A stretch of 64,000 nucleotides of DNA. Source: Serratia ficaria (GTDB lineage: Bacteria > Pseudomonadota > Gammaproteobacteria > Enterobacterales > Enterobacteriaceae). The DNA lies in contig NZ_LT906479.1 of NCBI RefSeq assembly GCF_900187015.1, forward strand, positions 1 to 64,000, given 5' to 3'. This document shows, in pieces, positions 48,354-58,969 of the stretch. The position numbers were made by a program, and so were the translations under genes. The number at the start of each line of letters is the position of its first letter. Within the stretch, counting starts at the first letter, position 1. The notes beneath the pieces were generated by a model. It was given only the letters and a program-made list of their open reading frames with translations, did no database searches and had not been told where the DNA came from.

Positions 48354-49813
48354 TGCTCGATGAAACACCGGAAACCCGCTACCTGCAGCTGGCGGATACG
48401 CTGGCGGAGGCGATTCGCCGCGGCACGCTGCTGCCCGGCAGCCGTTTGCCTTCGGTGCGGCGCTGCGCGCAGACCCACAGCGTCAGCATCAATACCGTGG
48501 TGTCGGCCTACCGCACGCTGGAGGACCGCGGGCTGATCGAAGCGCGGCCGCAGTCGGGCTTCTACGTGCGCAGCACGCTGCCGGCGCTGAAAATGGCCCC
48601 TCAGCCCAGCGGGCGCATCGAGCCGCCGGCCGACGACGTGCTGGCGCTGATCGACGCCGTGTTCGCCGCCCAGCAAAACCCGCAGTTCACCAACATTTCG
48701 CTGGCTTGCCCGCAGACCGCCGATTTTTATCCCGGCGGCAAGCTGGGGCGCATGCTGTCGTCGCAGCTGCGTCGGCAGCCCAACCTGATCGGCCAATACG
48801 CGCTGCCGCCCGGCAGCCTGCGGCTGCGTCAGCAAATAGCCCGCCGCGCGATGACGCTGGGCATGCTGCTGGAGCCCGGGGACATTACCCTGACCCACGG
48901 CTGCATGGAGGCGCTGCAGCTGGCGCTGCGGGTGATCACCCGGCCGGGCGATTGCGTCGGGCTGGAGTCGCCGACCTATTTTTACCTGCTGCCGCTGCTG
49001 GCCAGCCTGGGGCTGAAGGCGCTGGAGATCCCCACCGACCCGCAGCACGGGCTGTCGCTGGACGCGCTGGAGCTGTTGCTGAATGAAAAACGCCTGAACG
49101 CGGTGATCGTCATGCCGACGGTGCAGAACCCGCTGGGCTGCACCATGCCGCCGGCGGCGAAAAAGCGGCTGGCGCGGCTGATGAACGATCACCAGGTGCC
49201 TTTAATCGAAGATGGGTTGTACGCCGAGATCCAGTTTGGCGCCGCGCTGTCGCCGGCGGTGAAGTCTTTCGACAGCGATGGCTGGGTGCTGTTCTGCTCC
49301 AGCTTCACCAAGACGCTGGCGCCGGATTTCCGCATCGGCTGGATCAGCGGCGGCCGCTTTAACGAGGCGTTGCGCAAGCTGAAGGCGGTTTCGTCGATGT
49401 CCGAATCGCAGCTGCTGTCGGAAACGCTGGCCACCTTCCTGGAGAGCGGCGGTTACGATCATCACTTGCGCAACCTGCGCAAGCGCTATGCCGCCCAGGT
49501 GGATGAGGCGCGGGCCTTGATCGCCCGGCACTTCCCGCGCGGCACCCGGGCGACGCAGCCGGCGGGCGGCTTCGTGTTTTGGGTGGAGTTTCCGGCCGGG
49601 GTCGACAGCGTGGCGCTGTTTCATCAGCTGCTGGAGGAGCAAATCTGCCTGACGCCGGGCACGCTGTATTCGCCCAGCGGCCGTTACCGCAACGCGCTGC
49701 GGTTGTCCTGCTGCTACCCGTTCAACGCGCGCTACACCCAGGCGCTGGCCCGCGTCGGCGCCAAAGCCTGCGAGATGAGCGGCCTGCCGCCGGGCATTGC
49801 GCAAGACGGGTAA
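48347..49813 (+). CDS. MocR-type regulator (GntR HTH fused to PLP aminotransferase domain)
   Basis: From the GTG at 48347 (GGAG upstream) the protein has 488 residues. An N-terminal winged helix (LADTLAEAIRRGTLLPGSRLPSVRRCA) is joined to a fold-type I aminotransferase-like domain with the PLP lysine in CSSFTKTLAPDFRIGW. MocR proteins use PLP or amino-acid-PLP adducts as effectors. An ATG at 48260 would add residues that read through the operator, so it is less likely. The divergent amino acid exporter is the obvious target. The specific amino acid is unknown. Confidence 0.87.
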   Translation: MTLLDETPETRYLQLADTLAEAIRRGTLLPGSRLPSVRRCAQTHSVSINTVVSAYRTLEDRGLIEARPQSGFYVRSTLPALKMAPQPSGRIEPPADDVLALIDAVFAAQQNPQFTNISLACPQTADFYPGGKLGRMLSSQLRRQPNLIGQYALPPGSLRLRQQIARRAMTLGMLLEPGDITLTHGCMEALQLALRVITRPGDCVGLESPTYFYLLPLLASLGLKALEIPTDPQHGLSLDALELLLNEKRLNAVIVMPTVQNPLGCTMPPAAKKRLARLMNDHQVPLIEDGLYAEIQFGAALSPAVKSFDSDGWVLFCSSFTKTLAPDFRIGWISGGRFNEALRKLKAVSSMSESQLLSETLATFLESGGYDHHLRNLRKRYAAQVDEARALIARHFPRGTRATQPAGGFVFWVEFPAGVDSVALFHQLLEEQICLTPGTLYSPSGRYRNALRLSCCYPFNARYTQALARVGAKACEMSGLPPGIAQDG

Positions 49814-49886
49814 CGGCGCGCGCATTTTGCTACAATGTGGGCATCATTGATTAGCGTGCCATATTGAGCACAACAGGCCAGACACC

Positions 49887-50249
49887 ATGAAAGAGAAAGA
49901 AAAGGCAGAGATTAAGCGCCTTAGCGACCTGCTGGACGCACTGAACCACAAAGACGCCACCGTGATCCAACAGGGCAACCCTGACCTGATCGCCCAGCAC
50001 AGCAAAGAGAAAGAGAAGCTGGCGGCGGAAATCGAGCGCCTGAAAGGCGTGCGCGTCGAGAAGCTGAGCGCGGAAGCGCAGAAGCTGAGCCAGCTGCCGT
50101 TCAGCCGCGAGATCACCAAGAAAGAGCAGGCCGACATGGGCTCGCTGAAGAAAAGCGTGCGCGGCCTGATCGTGGTGCACCCGATGACCGCGCTGGGCCG
50201 TGAGATGGGCCTGAAGGCGGTCACCGGCTACGCCAAGAAAGCGTTCTGA
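49887..50249 (+). CDS. yibL: YibL family ribosome-associated protein
   Basis: The 120-residue, lysine-rich, coiled-coil-forming protein equals E. coli YibL in length and ends like it ([30 protein letters not shown]). YibL has been found with ribosomes; its role is unknown. In E. coli it follows mtlR; here the exporter and MocR genes separate them. Confidence 0.92.
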   Translation: MKEKEKAEIKRLSDLLDALNHKDATVIQQGNPDLIAQHSKEKEKLAAEIERLKGVRVEKLSAEAQKLSQLPFSREITKKEQADMGSLKKSVRGLIVVHPMTALGREMGLKAVTGYAKKAF

Positions 50250-50255
50250 TTGCCC

Positions 50256-50273
50256 GGGCGCCCTGCGGCGCCC
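50256..50273. terminator. Hairpin between convergent yibL and the methyltransferase gene
   Basis: GGGCGCC-CTGC-GGCGCCC is a perfect 7-bp stem in a 30-base gap between two converging genes. Confidence 0.55.
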
Positions 50274-50279
50274 GCGATG

Positions 50280-51059
50280 TTATCCCTTGGTCGTGAAGTA
50301 CGCCTTGGTTTGATAGGGCACGGTCACCTCTTCCTTGCCCTGCAGTTCCCCTTCCTCCGCCACCAGCTGGCGAACCTGTTCGATCACCCGCTCCTGCTGC
50401 GGCTGCGGCAACGCGGCGATAAAGCTGGTGGAGCGCACCCGGTTGTAAATCACATCCTCAACCGCGCCCCGATGGTTGAGCATAAACACCTGCTCCTGCA
50501 GCGGTTCGAAACCTTTGAACGGAAACAGTTTGCGCCATTCGCCGGTATAGAAACGCGGCGCGTCGCCCTCGTGGCGGTCGACGATTTGGTTCAGCTTGCG
50601 CACCCAGCCGACGCGCGCGTCGCGCATGTTCCACACCATGCCGAGCTTGCCGCCGGGCTTGAGGATGCGCTGAATTTCAGCCAGCGCCCGCGGCGTGGCG
50701 AACCAATGGAACGACTGCGCGCACACCACCGCATCGACCGACTCGTCCGGCAGCGGGAGGGATTCGGCGCTGCCCGCCAGCGTTTTCACCTGCGGCAGCG
50801 CCGCCGACAGCTTCTCCAGCATTTGCGCCACCGGTTCCACGGCGATCGCCTGCGCGCCGGTTTCCAGCAGGCGCGGGGTGAATTTGCCGGTGCCGGCGCC
50901 GAGATCGATAACCGTCATGCCGGCGTGCAGGCCGATGACCTCACGCAGCCAGCCGGCGATTTCCGGCGGGTAGTCCGGCCGGCCTTTCACGTAGCGGTCG
51001 GCGTTGGTCTGGTAGCCAACGGCTGCGGCGTGATGAATCGAATGAGAAGGGGTGTTCAT
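50280..51059 (-). CDS. Class I SAM-dependent methyltransferase
   Basis: The 259-residue protein (start at 51059, GGAG upstream) has the SAM-binding motif I VIDLGAGTGKFTPRLL, acidic motif II VEPV, and motif IV AVVCAQSFHWFA, as in the Methyltransf_11 family that includes trans-aconitate- and UbiE-like enzymes. No partner gene shows the substrate. It is 57 bases downstream of yiiM's stop on the same strand and may be co-transcribed. Confidence 0.85.
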   Translation of the reverse strand: MNTPSHSIHHAAAVGYQTNADRYVKGRPDYPPEIAGWLREVIGLHAGMTVIDLGAGTGKFTPRLLETGAQAIAVEPVAQMLEKLSAALPQVKTLAGSAESLPLPDESVDAVVCAQSFHWFATPRALAEIQRILKPGGKLGMVWNMRDARVGWVRKLNQIVDRHEGDAPRFYTGEWRKLFPFKGFEPLQEQVFMLNHRGAVEDVIYNRVRSTSFIAALPQPQQERVIEQVRQLVAEEGELQGKEEVTVPYQTKAYFTTKG

Positions 51060-51116
51060 GGCTTCTGCTCCTGCCTGAAAGAAGTTGCGCAACGGTATGG
51101 TACCCGCCGGTGTTTT

Positions 51117-51788
51117 TCAGCGCCCCAGCAGGCGGCGGTTATGGTCTTCGAGGCGGCCTTCGTTGATGCGCGTCAGCATGGTTTTGCTCCAGCTGGCCGA
51201 CAGCCCGGCCACCGTCAGCAGGCGGCGATACTGCTCTTCGTCGAACGGCATGTGCCAGGCGATGCCGATGGCCTCGGCGACCGACAGGTCGCTGCTGCGC
51301 GCCGCCAGCTCCAGCGGGCGATCGCCGCTGACCATGCCGGGGGAGACTACGCGGTACAGCCAACCGCAGCGGCCGCTTTGCTGCATCAGCACCGAGATGT
51401 CGTCGATAGCGAAATGATAGTTGAGCTTGAAGCACGGGGAGCGCGGCTGGGTGACCTGGATCAGCGCCTCGCCCCAGCGGTAGATATCCCCCATGAACAC
51501 GTTGTGTTCGGTCAGCCCCCGGGTGGAGAGATTCTCGCCGAAGGCCGGCGCGCTGAACAGCTCCGCCTGCGCCGGGAACTGCTCGCGCCAGTGGGCGTAG
51601 TGTTCGCGCGGGTAGTGGCACAGCGCGCGGTCCGGCCCGCCGTGGTAGCTTTTCTCCGCCTGCTCGTCGCCTTCCAGGCCGAGCGGCGTGAGCCTGACGG
51701 CGCCATCCACCTGACGTTTGGCGATGGCGCTGGGGCGCCCGCCTGCATAGGGTTGGATGCCGCCGATATAAACTTCTGGGTGATGCAT
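51117..51788 (-). CDS. yiiM: MOSC-domain molybdenum cofactor protein YiiM
   Basis: The 223-residue protein matches YiiM, which with molybdenum cofactor detoxifies N-hydroxylated bases such as 6-hydroxylaminopurine. It contains the MOSC core EKSYHGGPDRALCHYP and the conserved cysteine in TQPRSPCFKL that binds the cofactor, with a C-terminal 3-alpha extension. It lies between the methyltransferase and chemoreceptor genes, all on the minus strand. Confidence 0.9.
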   Translation of the reverse strand: MHHPEVYIGGIQPYAGGRPSAIAKRQVDGAVRLTPLGLEGDEQAEKSYHGGPDRALCHYPREHYAHWREQFPAQAELFSAPAFGENLSTRGLTEHNVFMGDIYRWGEALIQVTQPRSPCFKLNYHFAIDDISVLMQQSGRCGWLYRVVSPGMVSGDRPLELAARSSDLSVAEAIGIAWHMPFDEEQYRRLLTVAGLSASWSKTMLTRINEGRLEDHNRRLLGR

Positions 51789-51884
51789 ATGCGCCTCCGT
51801 GTCTCGCGTCGAAGGTTCAGCATAGCCTGAGTTGATCGGCAGGAACAGGATAACCCGCCCGAAAGTAGCCGGGCGGGAGCGGCG

Positions 51885-53813
51885 TCAGAAAGCGGTCCAG
51901 TTGTCTTCCGCGGCAGCCTGGCCGACCGGCTGCTTCACCGTCGGCGCTTTCGGCGCCGGAACTTTGGCGGCAAGCGGCTCGGCCTGTTCCGCCAGGCGGA
52001 ATACCGAGACGCTCTGCAGCAGCATCTCGGCCTGTTCTTCCAGCGAGTCGGCGGCGGCGGCGGACTCTTCCACCAGCGCGGCGTTTTGCTGGGTGGTGTG
52101 GTCCATTTCGACGATAGCCTGGCCAATCTGGGCGATGCCGCGCGTCTGCTCGTCGGAGGCGGCGGCGATTTCGGCCATGATGTCGCGCACGTGGGTCACC
52201 GAGCGGACAATCTGCTCCATGGTGCTGCCGGTGTTTTCCACCAGTTCGGTGCCGGTTTGCACCCGGTTGACCGATTCGGCGATCAGCCCTTCGATCTCCT
52301 TGGCCGCCTGGGCGCTGCGCTGCGCCAGGTTGCGCACCTCGCTGGCCACCACCGAGAAACCGCGGCCCTGTTCGCCGGCGCGCGCCGCCTCCACCGCGGC
52401 GTTGAGCGCCAGAATGTTGGTCTGGAAGGCAATGCCGTTGATCAGGGTGGTAATTTCGGCGATCCGCTGAGAGCTGCTGGAAATGTCGCGCATGGTGCTG
52501 ACCACGCTCTCCACCAGCTTGCCGCCCTGCTGCGCGGTTTGCGAAGCGTCGGTGGCCAGTTGATTGGCGTGGTGGGCGTTATCGGCGTTCTGTTTCACCG
52601 TGGCGGTCAGCTGTTCCATGCTGGCGGCGGTTTCTTCCACCGCGGCCGCCTGCTGCTCGGTGCGTGAAGACAGATCGGTATTGCCGGCGGCGATCTCCGC
52701 CGCGGCGGTGGACACCTGGCTGACGCCCATCTGGATCTTCTCGATCATATCGCGCAGGTTCTGGCTCATCGCCGCCACCGCGTTGAGCAACTGGCCGAGT
52801 TCGTCGCGGCGGTGGCTGGTCTGCGCCTGGCGCAGGTCGCCGCTGGCGATGCGTTCCGCCATCGCCAGGGTGCTGTGCAGCGGGCGGGTGATTTGCAGCG
52901 TGATGCGCCAGGCGATCAGCACCCCGGCGACGATGGCGATCAGGGTGGTGACGCCCATCTGCAGCTGCGCCAGATTGATGTCGCTGTGGGTCTGCGCCAG
53001 CTCATCCTGCATAAAGGCGTTGACCAGCGTGCCGATCTGTCGGGCGCTTTCGCCCAGCTGCCGGCTGAGCTGCTGTTCCTGCTGATAGGCCGGCAGGTAG
53101 GCGGCGATGCGCTTCTTGTAATCGTCGAGCGCGGTCAGCAGCGGCTGCAGCTGGGGGCGCTGCGCATCGCTAACCCGGCGGCTCAGGGCGCCGGCGGCGT
53201 CGCGCGCCTCATCGATGGCGGCCATCAGCGGCGCTTCGGCTTGCTGATCCAGGCTCAGCAGCAGGCCGCGCGCGCCGTAGCGCACCTGGGTCAGCTTCTG
53301 GTTCAGCTGGATGAACGCCAGCTGCAGATCGCCGTTGGTGAGCTGCCGCTCCAGCTGGCTCAGGCTGGCCTGCACCTCAGACATGTTCCAGCTCTGGCGC
53401 ACCGCGTCTTTCGCCGCCACCGCCCGCTCGAAGGCGTTTTGCTGCTGCTGATATTCGCCGATCAACGTCACCAGCCGCTGCAGGTCCTTGCGGCTCTGCG
53501 GGTCCCAGTCCAGGTCTTGCCCCTGGCCGATCAGTTTGACGGCGTTTTCGATGTTGGCGCGGTTGCTGTGCAGATATTCCGGTTGATAGGTCTGGCCGAA
53601 CATCGCGCGGTTATATTTGGCCTGATTGATCTCGTCGTTCAACCGGTTGCTGAAGTCGATGCGATCGGCGCGGGACTCGATAATGTGCAGGTACTGCGCC
53701 CCGGTGCCGGCGATGGTGACCGCCAGCAGCAGCAACAGCGCAAAGCCGAGGCCGAGCTTTTTACCCACGGTGAGATGAATGAATTTTCCTGCCGATGTGT
53801 GCAATGCCGCCAT
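51885..53813 (-). CDS. Methyl-accepting chemotaxis protein
   Basis: The 642-residue transducer starts at 53813 (AAGGA upstream). TM1 lies at about 20-40, followed by a large helical periplasmic sensor (about 41-286), TM2 at about 287-307, HAMP, and the cytoplasmic hairpin with the highly conserved tip ALNAAVEAARAGEQGRGFSVVASEVRNLAQRSA. It ends NWTAF, a close variant of the CheR/CheB-docking NWETF, so it is probably a well-adapted major receptor. The ligand is unknown; the sensor is longer than in Tar/Tsr. Confidence 0.93.
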   Translation of the reverse strand: MAALHTSAGKFIHLTVGKKLGLGFALLLLLAVTIAGTGAQYLHIIESRADRIDFSNRLNDEINQAKYNRAMFGQTYQPEYLHSNRANIENAVKLIGQGQDLDWDPQSRKDLQRLVTLIGEYQQQQNAFERAVAAKDAVRQSWNMSEVQASLSQLERQLTNGDLQLAFIQLNQKLTQVRYGARGLLLSLDQQAEAPLMAAIDEARDAAGALSRRVSDAQRPQLQPLLTALDDYKKRIAAYLPAYQQEQQLSRQLGESARQIGTLVNAFMQDELAQTHSDINLAQLQMGVTTLIAIVAGVLIAWRITLQITRPLHSTLAMAERIASGDLRQAQTSHRRDELGQLLNAVAAMSQNLRDMIEKIQMGVSQVSTAAAEIAAGNTDLSSRTEQQAAAVEETAASMEQLTATVKQNADNAHHANQLATDASQTAQQGGKLVESVVSTMRDISSSSQRIAEITTLINGIAFQTNILALNAAVEAARAGEQGRGFSVVASEVRNLAQRSAQAAKEIEGLIAESVNRVQTGTELVENTGSTMEQIVRSVTHVRDIMAEIAAASDEQTRGIAQIGQAIVEMDHTTQQNAALVEESAAAADSLEEQAEMLLQSVSVFRLAEQAEPLAAKVPAPKAPTVKQPVGQAAAEDNWTAF

Positions 53814-53890
53814 AGTCTTTTTCCTTTCCGGGCGAACGTCGATTGAACAAACCATCGGCAAAGGGTGGTCAAACTTTAGCGGATTTTCGG

Positions 53891-53917
53891 CAAAAAAATG
53901 CCCGCATCAGCGGGCAT
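53891..53917 (-). terminator. Terminator of sodA
   Basis: ATGCCCGC-ATCA-GCGGGCAT is a perfect 8-bp stem. On the minus strand it is followed by seven T, 20 bases after the sodA stop. Confidence 0.9.
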
Positions 53918-53936
53918 CTTCAGGGGATAACGCGAA

Positions 53937-54557
53937 TTACTTCTTCGCGGCGAAGCGCGCTGCGGCCTCGTCCCAGTTAACCACGTTCCAGAATGCCTTG
54001 ATGTAGTCTGGGCGTTTGTTCTGGTATTTCAGGTAGTAAGCGTGTTCCCACACGTCCAGGCCAATGATCGGGAAGCCTGAAGCGCCGGCAACGGCTTCGC
54101 CCATCAGCGGGCTGTCCTGGTTGGCGGTAGACACCACGGCCAGTTTGTCGCCTTTCAGCACCAGCCAGGCCCAGCCTGAACCGAAGCGGGTGGCCGCCGC
54201 CTTCTCGAACTCTTCCTGGAATTTCTCAACGCTGCCGAAATCGCGCTCGATGGCCGCTTTCAGATCGCCGCCCAGGGTGGTGCCGGTTTTCAGGTTTTTC
54301 CAGAAGAAGCTGTGGTTGGCGTGGCCGCCGGCGTTGTTGCGCATGAAGGTGCGCTTGTCGGCAGGCACTTTATCCAGATCCTGGATCAGTTCTTCAACGC
54401 CGTATTGAGCCAGTTCCGGGTAAGCTTCCAGCACGGTGTTGGCGTTGTTGACGTAAGTCTGATGGTGTTTGGTGTGATGGATTTCCATCGTCTGCTTGTC
54501 GAAATGCGGTTCCAGTGCGTCGTAGGCGTACGGCAGGGATGGCAGTGAATAACTCAT
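53937..54557 (-). CDS. sodA: Manganese superoxide dismutase
   Basis: The start at 54557 gives 206 residues, the E. coli length ([20 protein letters not shown]). Metal ligands are His27 (MEIHHTKHH), His82 ([10 protein letters not shown]), and Asp168 and His172 (DVWEHAYYL). GGHANH and the Gln in ANQDSP favour manganese. Superoxide dismutation is cytosolic. A Fur-type site lies 87 bases upstream, as expected for iron-repressed sodA. Confidence 0.97.
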   Translation of the reverse strand: MSYSLPSLPYAYDALEPHFDKQTMEIHHTKHHQTYVNNANTVLEAYPELAQYGVEELIQDLDKVPADKRTFMRNNAGGHANHSFFWKNLKTGTTLGGDLKAAIERDFGSVEKFQEEFEKAAATRFGSGWAWLVLKGDKLAVVSTANQDSPLMGEAVAGASGFPIIGLDVWEHAYYLKYQNKRPDYIKAFWNVVNWDEAAARFAAKK

Positions 54558-54643
54558 AATCATCATCTCCAGTGGTGTATGGGCGGCGCAAGGTGCGAGC
54601 ACCGCGTAAGCAGTCGGATCATTATAGTTAATTAAATGATATT

Positions 54644-54660
54644 GAAAATGATTATCAATG
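54644..54660. promoter_or_regulatory. Fur box upstream of sodA
   Basis: GAAAATGATTATCAAT matches 14 of the first 16 positions of the Fur consensus. It lies in an AT-rich stretch where the sodA promoter is expected. Confidence 0.75.
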
Positions 54661-55009
54661 CCCTACAAAGTAAATGGTTAATTCCGACCGGCGAACAGAC
54701 AGCGGCCCGATCTGCAGCGCGACAGCTCTATTTGCATCACCGAACCGCGGCGATGTTGGTTACTCTCTATACTGTTACTGTCGTGCGCCGGGCATCGGGC
54801 CTCCGTGTGAAGCGGATCACATTTATGTGCGCCTCCGGGGCTATAGTGTTCACTTTACCGGCACCGATTTGTAACAACCACAAGTACGCTGTGGTAATAT
54901 TATCGCCGTCTTGCAGCAATCATAACAACAGTGACATTCGCGCTTCCCGCTTGATGGGGGAATGCGCCATTTGAAACAATGTGACAATCGAGAGTGAAAG
55001 GAGATCCCC

Positions 55010-58000
55010 ATGCAGGTCAGCAGAAGGCAGTTCTTTAAGATCTGCGCTGGCGGTATGGCAGGAACGACGGTGGCCGCGCTGGGCTTTGCCCCGGAAGTGG
55101 CGTTGGCGGAGACCCGGCAGTACAAGCTGCTGCGCGCCCGTGAAACCCGTAATACCTGTACGTATTGTTCCGTCGGCTGTGGGCTGTTGATGTACAGCCT
55201 TGGCGATGGCGCCAAAAACGCCAAAGAAAGCATTTTTCACATCGAAGGGGACCCGGATCACCCGGTAAACCGCGGCGCGCTTTGCCCGAAAGGCGCCGGC
55301 CTGGTTGATTTCATCCACAGTGAAAGCCGCCTCAAGTACCCGGAATACCGTGCGCCAGGCTCAGACAAATGGCAGCGCATCAGCTGGGACGACGCCTTCA
55401 CCCGCATCGCCACGCTGATGAAGGAAGACCGCGACGCCAACTTCGTCAAAACCAACGAACAGGGCGTTACCGTCAACCGTTGGCTGAGCACCGGCATGCT
55501 GTGCGCCTCGGCCGCCAGCAACGAAACCGGTTATCTGTCGCAAAAATTTAGTCGCGCTCTCGGCATGCTTGCCGTAGACAACCAGGCGCGTGTCTGACAC
55601 GGACCAACGGTAGCAAGTCTTGCTCCAACATTTGGTCGCGGTGCGATGACCAACCACTGGGTTGATATCAAGAACGCGAATCTGATTATCGTCATGGGCG
55701 GTAATGCGGCGGAAGCGCATCCGGTGGGGTTCCGCTGGGCGATGGAAGCCAAAATTCACAATAAAGCCAAGCTGATCGTCATCGATCCGCGCTTTACCCG
55801 TACCGCATCGGTGGCGGATTTTTACACGCCAATCCGTTCCGGGACCGACATCGCTTTCCTGTCGGGCGTCCTGCTGTACCTGATGACCAACAACAAGATC
55901 AACCGCGAGTACGTCGAGGCCTATACCAACGCCAGCCTGCTGGTGCGGGAAGACTTTGCCTTCGACGACGGCCTGTTCAGCGGCTACGACGCGGAAAACC
56001 GCCAATACGACAAAACCACCTGGAACTATCAGTTCGACGAGAACGGCTACGCCAAGCGCGACGTCACGCTGCAGGATCCGCGCTGCGTGTGGAACCTGCT
56101 CAAGCAGCACGTCAGCCGCTACACGCCGGAGGTGGTGACCAACATTTGCGGCACGCCGAAGGACGATTTCCTGCAGGTGTGCGAATACATCGCCGAAACC
56201 TGCGTGGCGGATAAAACCGCGTCGTTCCTGTACGCCCTGGGCTGGACACAGCACTCGGTCGGCGCGCAGAACATCCGCACCATGGCGATGATCCAGCTGC
56301 TGCTCGGCAACATGGGCATGGCGGGCGGCGGCGTCAACGCGCTGCGCGGCCACTCCAACATTCAGGGGCTGACCGATCTGGGCCTGCTGTCGCAGAGCCT
56401 GCCGGGCTACATGACGCTGCCGTCGGAGAAGCAGACGGATCTCGACACCTATCTGAAGGCCAACACGCCGAAGGCGCTGCTGCCGGGCCAGGTGAACTAC
56501 TGGGGCAACTACCCGAAATTCTTCGTCAGCATGATGAAGAGCTTCTACGGCGACAAGGCGCAGAAGGACAACGACTGGGGCTTCGACTGGCTGCCGAAGT
56601 GGGACAAAGGCTACGACGTGCTGCAGTACTTCGAGATGATGTCGCAAGGCAAGGTCAACGGCTACTTCTGCCAGGGCTTCAACCCGGTGGCCTCGTTCCC
56701 GAACAAGAACAAGGTGGTGGCGTCGCTGTCCAGGCTGAAGTTCCTGGTGACCATCGATCCGCTGAACACCGAGACCTCCAACTTCTGGCAGAACCACGGC
56801 GAGTTCAACGACGTCGACCCGTCGGCGATCCAGACCGAAGTGTTCCGCCTGCCGTCCACCTGCTTTGCCGAAGAAAACGGCTCCATCGTCAACTCCGGCC
56901 GCTGGCTGCAGTGGCACTGGAAGGGCGCCGACGCCCCGGGCGAAGCGCTGAACGACGGGGAAATCCTGGCGGGCATCTTCACCCGCCTGCGCGAGATGTA
57001 CGCGCGCGACGGCGGTGCGGTGCCGGAACAGGTGCTGAACATGACCTGGGATTACCTGACGCCGGACAACCCCGCCGCCGAAGAAGTGGCGCAGGAAAGC
57101 AACGGCAAGGCGCTGGCGGACCTGCTCGACGCCGACGGCAAGGTGCTGGTGAAAAAAGGCGAGCAGCTCAGCTCCTTCGCTCAGCTGCGCGACGACGGCA
57201 CCACCGCCAGCGGCTGCTGGATCTTCGCCGGCAGCTGGACGCCGGCCGGCAACCAGATGGCGCGGCGCGACAATGCCGATCCGTCCGGCCTCGGCAATAC
57301 GCTGGGCTGGGCCTGGGCCTGGCCGCTCAACCGCCGCATCCTGTATAACCGCGCCTCGGCCGATCCGCAGGGCAAACCATGGGACGCCAAGCGGCAGCTG
57401 CTGGAGTGGGACGGCGCCAAGTGGGCCGGGGTGGATATCCCGGACTACGGCACCGCCGCGCCGGGCAGCGACGTCGGGCCGTTCATCATGCAGCCCGAGG
57501 GCATGGGCCGGCTGTTCGCCACCGACAAGATGGCGGAAGGGCCGTTCCCGGAGCACTACGAGCCGTTCGAAACGCCGCTCGGCACCAACCCGCTGCACCC
57601 GAACGTGGTGTCCAACCCGGCGGCGCGCGTGTTCAAGGACGATCTGGCGGCGATGGGCAAATCCGACAAGTTCCCGTACGTCGGCACCACCTATCGTCTG
57701 ACCGAACACTTCCACTACTGGACCAAGCACGCGCTGCTCAACGCCATCGCGCAGCCGGAACAGTTCGTGGAGATCGGCGAAAAGCTGGCGCAGAAGATAG
57801 GCATCCAGCACGGCGATACCGTGAAGGTCAGCTCCAACCGCGGCTACATCAAGGCCAAGGCGGTGGTGACCAAGCGCATCCGCACGCTGCAGGTGCACGG
57901 CCAGGAGGTCGACACCATCGGCATCCCGATCCACTGGGGTTACGAAGGGGTGGCGAAGAAAGGCTTTATCGCCAATACGCTGACGCCGTTTGTCGGCGAT

Positions 58001-58057
58001 GCCAACACGCAAACGCCGGAGTTCAAGGCGTTCCTGGTCAACGTGGAAAAGGTGTAA
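55010..58057 (+). CDS. fdoG: Formate dehydrogenase-O major subunit, selenocysteine-containing
   Basis: The gene spans an in-frame TGA at 55595-55597 (codon 196) that encodes selenocysteine: the reading frame continues HGPTVASLAPTFGRG, exactly as in E. coli FdoG/FdnG, giving 1015 residues. A Tat signal (SRRQFFK) exports the folded enzyme. NTCTYCSVGCG with later CPKG binds a [4Fe-4S] cluster, and the remainder binds bis-MGD molybdenum/tungsten cofactor. It oxidises formate at the periplasmic side. The first reading frame ends at 55597 only if TGA is read as stop; it is not a pseudogene. Confidence 0.95.
55595..55640 (+). promoter_or_regulatory. SECIS element of fdoG
   Basis: Directly after the UGA, GACCAA (55602-55607) pairs with TTGGTC (55632-55637), and an inner stem GCA/TGC closes an apical AGUCU loop. 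The loop G-U and the spacing resemble the E. coli fdhF and fdnG elements recognised by SelB. Confidence 0.85.
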
Positions 58058-58069
58058 CGGAGACGAATT

Positions 58070-58969
58070 ATGGCAATGCAATCCCAGGACATCATTCGTA
58101 AATCCGCCACCAATGGCTTCACGCCGGCGCCGCGCGCCCGTGATCACCAGGAAGAAGTGGCCAAACTGATCGATGTCACCACCTGTATCGGCTGCAAGGC
58201 CTGTCAGGTAGCCTGTTCCGAATGGAACGACATTCGCGACGAGGTCGGGCACAACGTCGGGGTGTACGACAACCCCGCCGATCTGACCGCCAAATCCTGG
58301 ACGGTGATGCGCTTCTCCGAAGTGGAGGAAAACGGCAAGCTGGAGTGGCTGATCCGCAAGGACGGCTGCATGCACTGCGCCGACCCGGGCTGCCTGAAGG
58401 CCTGCCCGTCGGAAGGGGCGATCATCCAGTACGCCAACGGCATCGTCGACTTCCAGTCGGAGCACTGCATCGGCTGCGGCTACTGCATCGCCGGTTGCCC
58501 GTTCGACGTGCCGCGCATGAACAAGGACGACAACCGGGTGTACAAGTGTACCCTGTGCGTCGACCGCGTGGACGTCGGCCAGGAGCCGGCCTGCGTGAAA
58601 ACCTGCCCGACCGGCGCCATTCATTTCGGCACCAAGGAAGCGATGAAACAGGTGGCCGCCGAACGCGTCAGCGAGCTGAATACCCGCGGCTATCAGAACG
58701 CCGGTCTGTACGATCCGGCGGGGGTGGGCGGCACCCACGTGATGTACGTGCTGCACCACGCCGACAAGCCGCAGCTGTATCACGGCTTGCCGGATAACCC
58801 GAGCATCAGCCCGGCGGTGACCTTCTGGAAAGGCGTGTGGAAACCCCTGGCGGCCATCGGCTTTGCCGCCACCTTCGCAGCCAGCGTGTTCCACTATGTC
58901 GGCGTCGGCCCCAACCGCGTCGAAGAGGAAGACCACGACGAGCTGCACGATGAGGAGACGCGCAAATGA
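58070..58969 (+). CDS. fdoH: Formate dehydrogenase iron-sulfur subunit
   Basis: The 299-residue beta subunit has four ferredoxin-type cysteine groups ([44 protein letters not shown] with CVKTCP) carrying electrons from FdoG toward the membrane. A single C-terminal membrane helix ([20 protein letters not shown]) anchors it. The ATG lies 12 bases after fdoG and its stop overlaps fdoI (ATGA). Confidence 0.96.
   Translation: MAMQSQDIIRKSATNGFTPAPRARDHQEEVAKLIDVTTCIGCKACQVACSEWNDIRDEVGHNVGVYDNPADLTAKSWTVMRFSEVEENGKLEWLIRKDGCMHCADPGCLKACPSEGAIIQYANGIVDFQSEHCIGCGYCIAGCPFDVPRMNKDDNRVYKCTLCVDRVDVGQEPACVKTCPTGAIHFGTKEAMKQVAAERVSELNTRGYQNAGLYDPAGVGGTHVMYVLHHADKPQLYHGLPDNPSISPAVTFWKGVWKPLAAIGFAATFAASVFHYVGVGPNRVEEEDHDELHDEETRK

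Noticed and set aside
55595..55597. TGA as a nonsense mutation splitting fdoG into two pieces
   Set aside because: The position equals the selenocysteine codon of FdoG/FdnG, the frame continues with conserved residues and a SECIS hairpin follows directly.
55361..58948. A 1195-codon open frame on the minus strand
   Set aside because: It is antisense to fdoG/fdoH, whose frames match known proteins. The long opposite frame results from GC-rich codon use.
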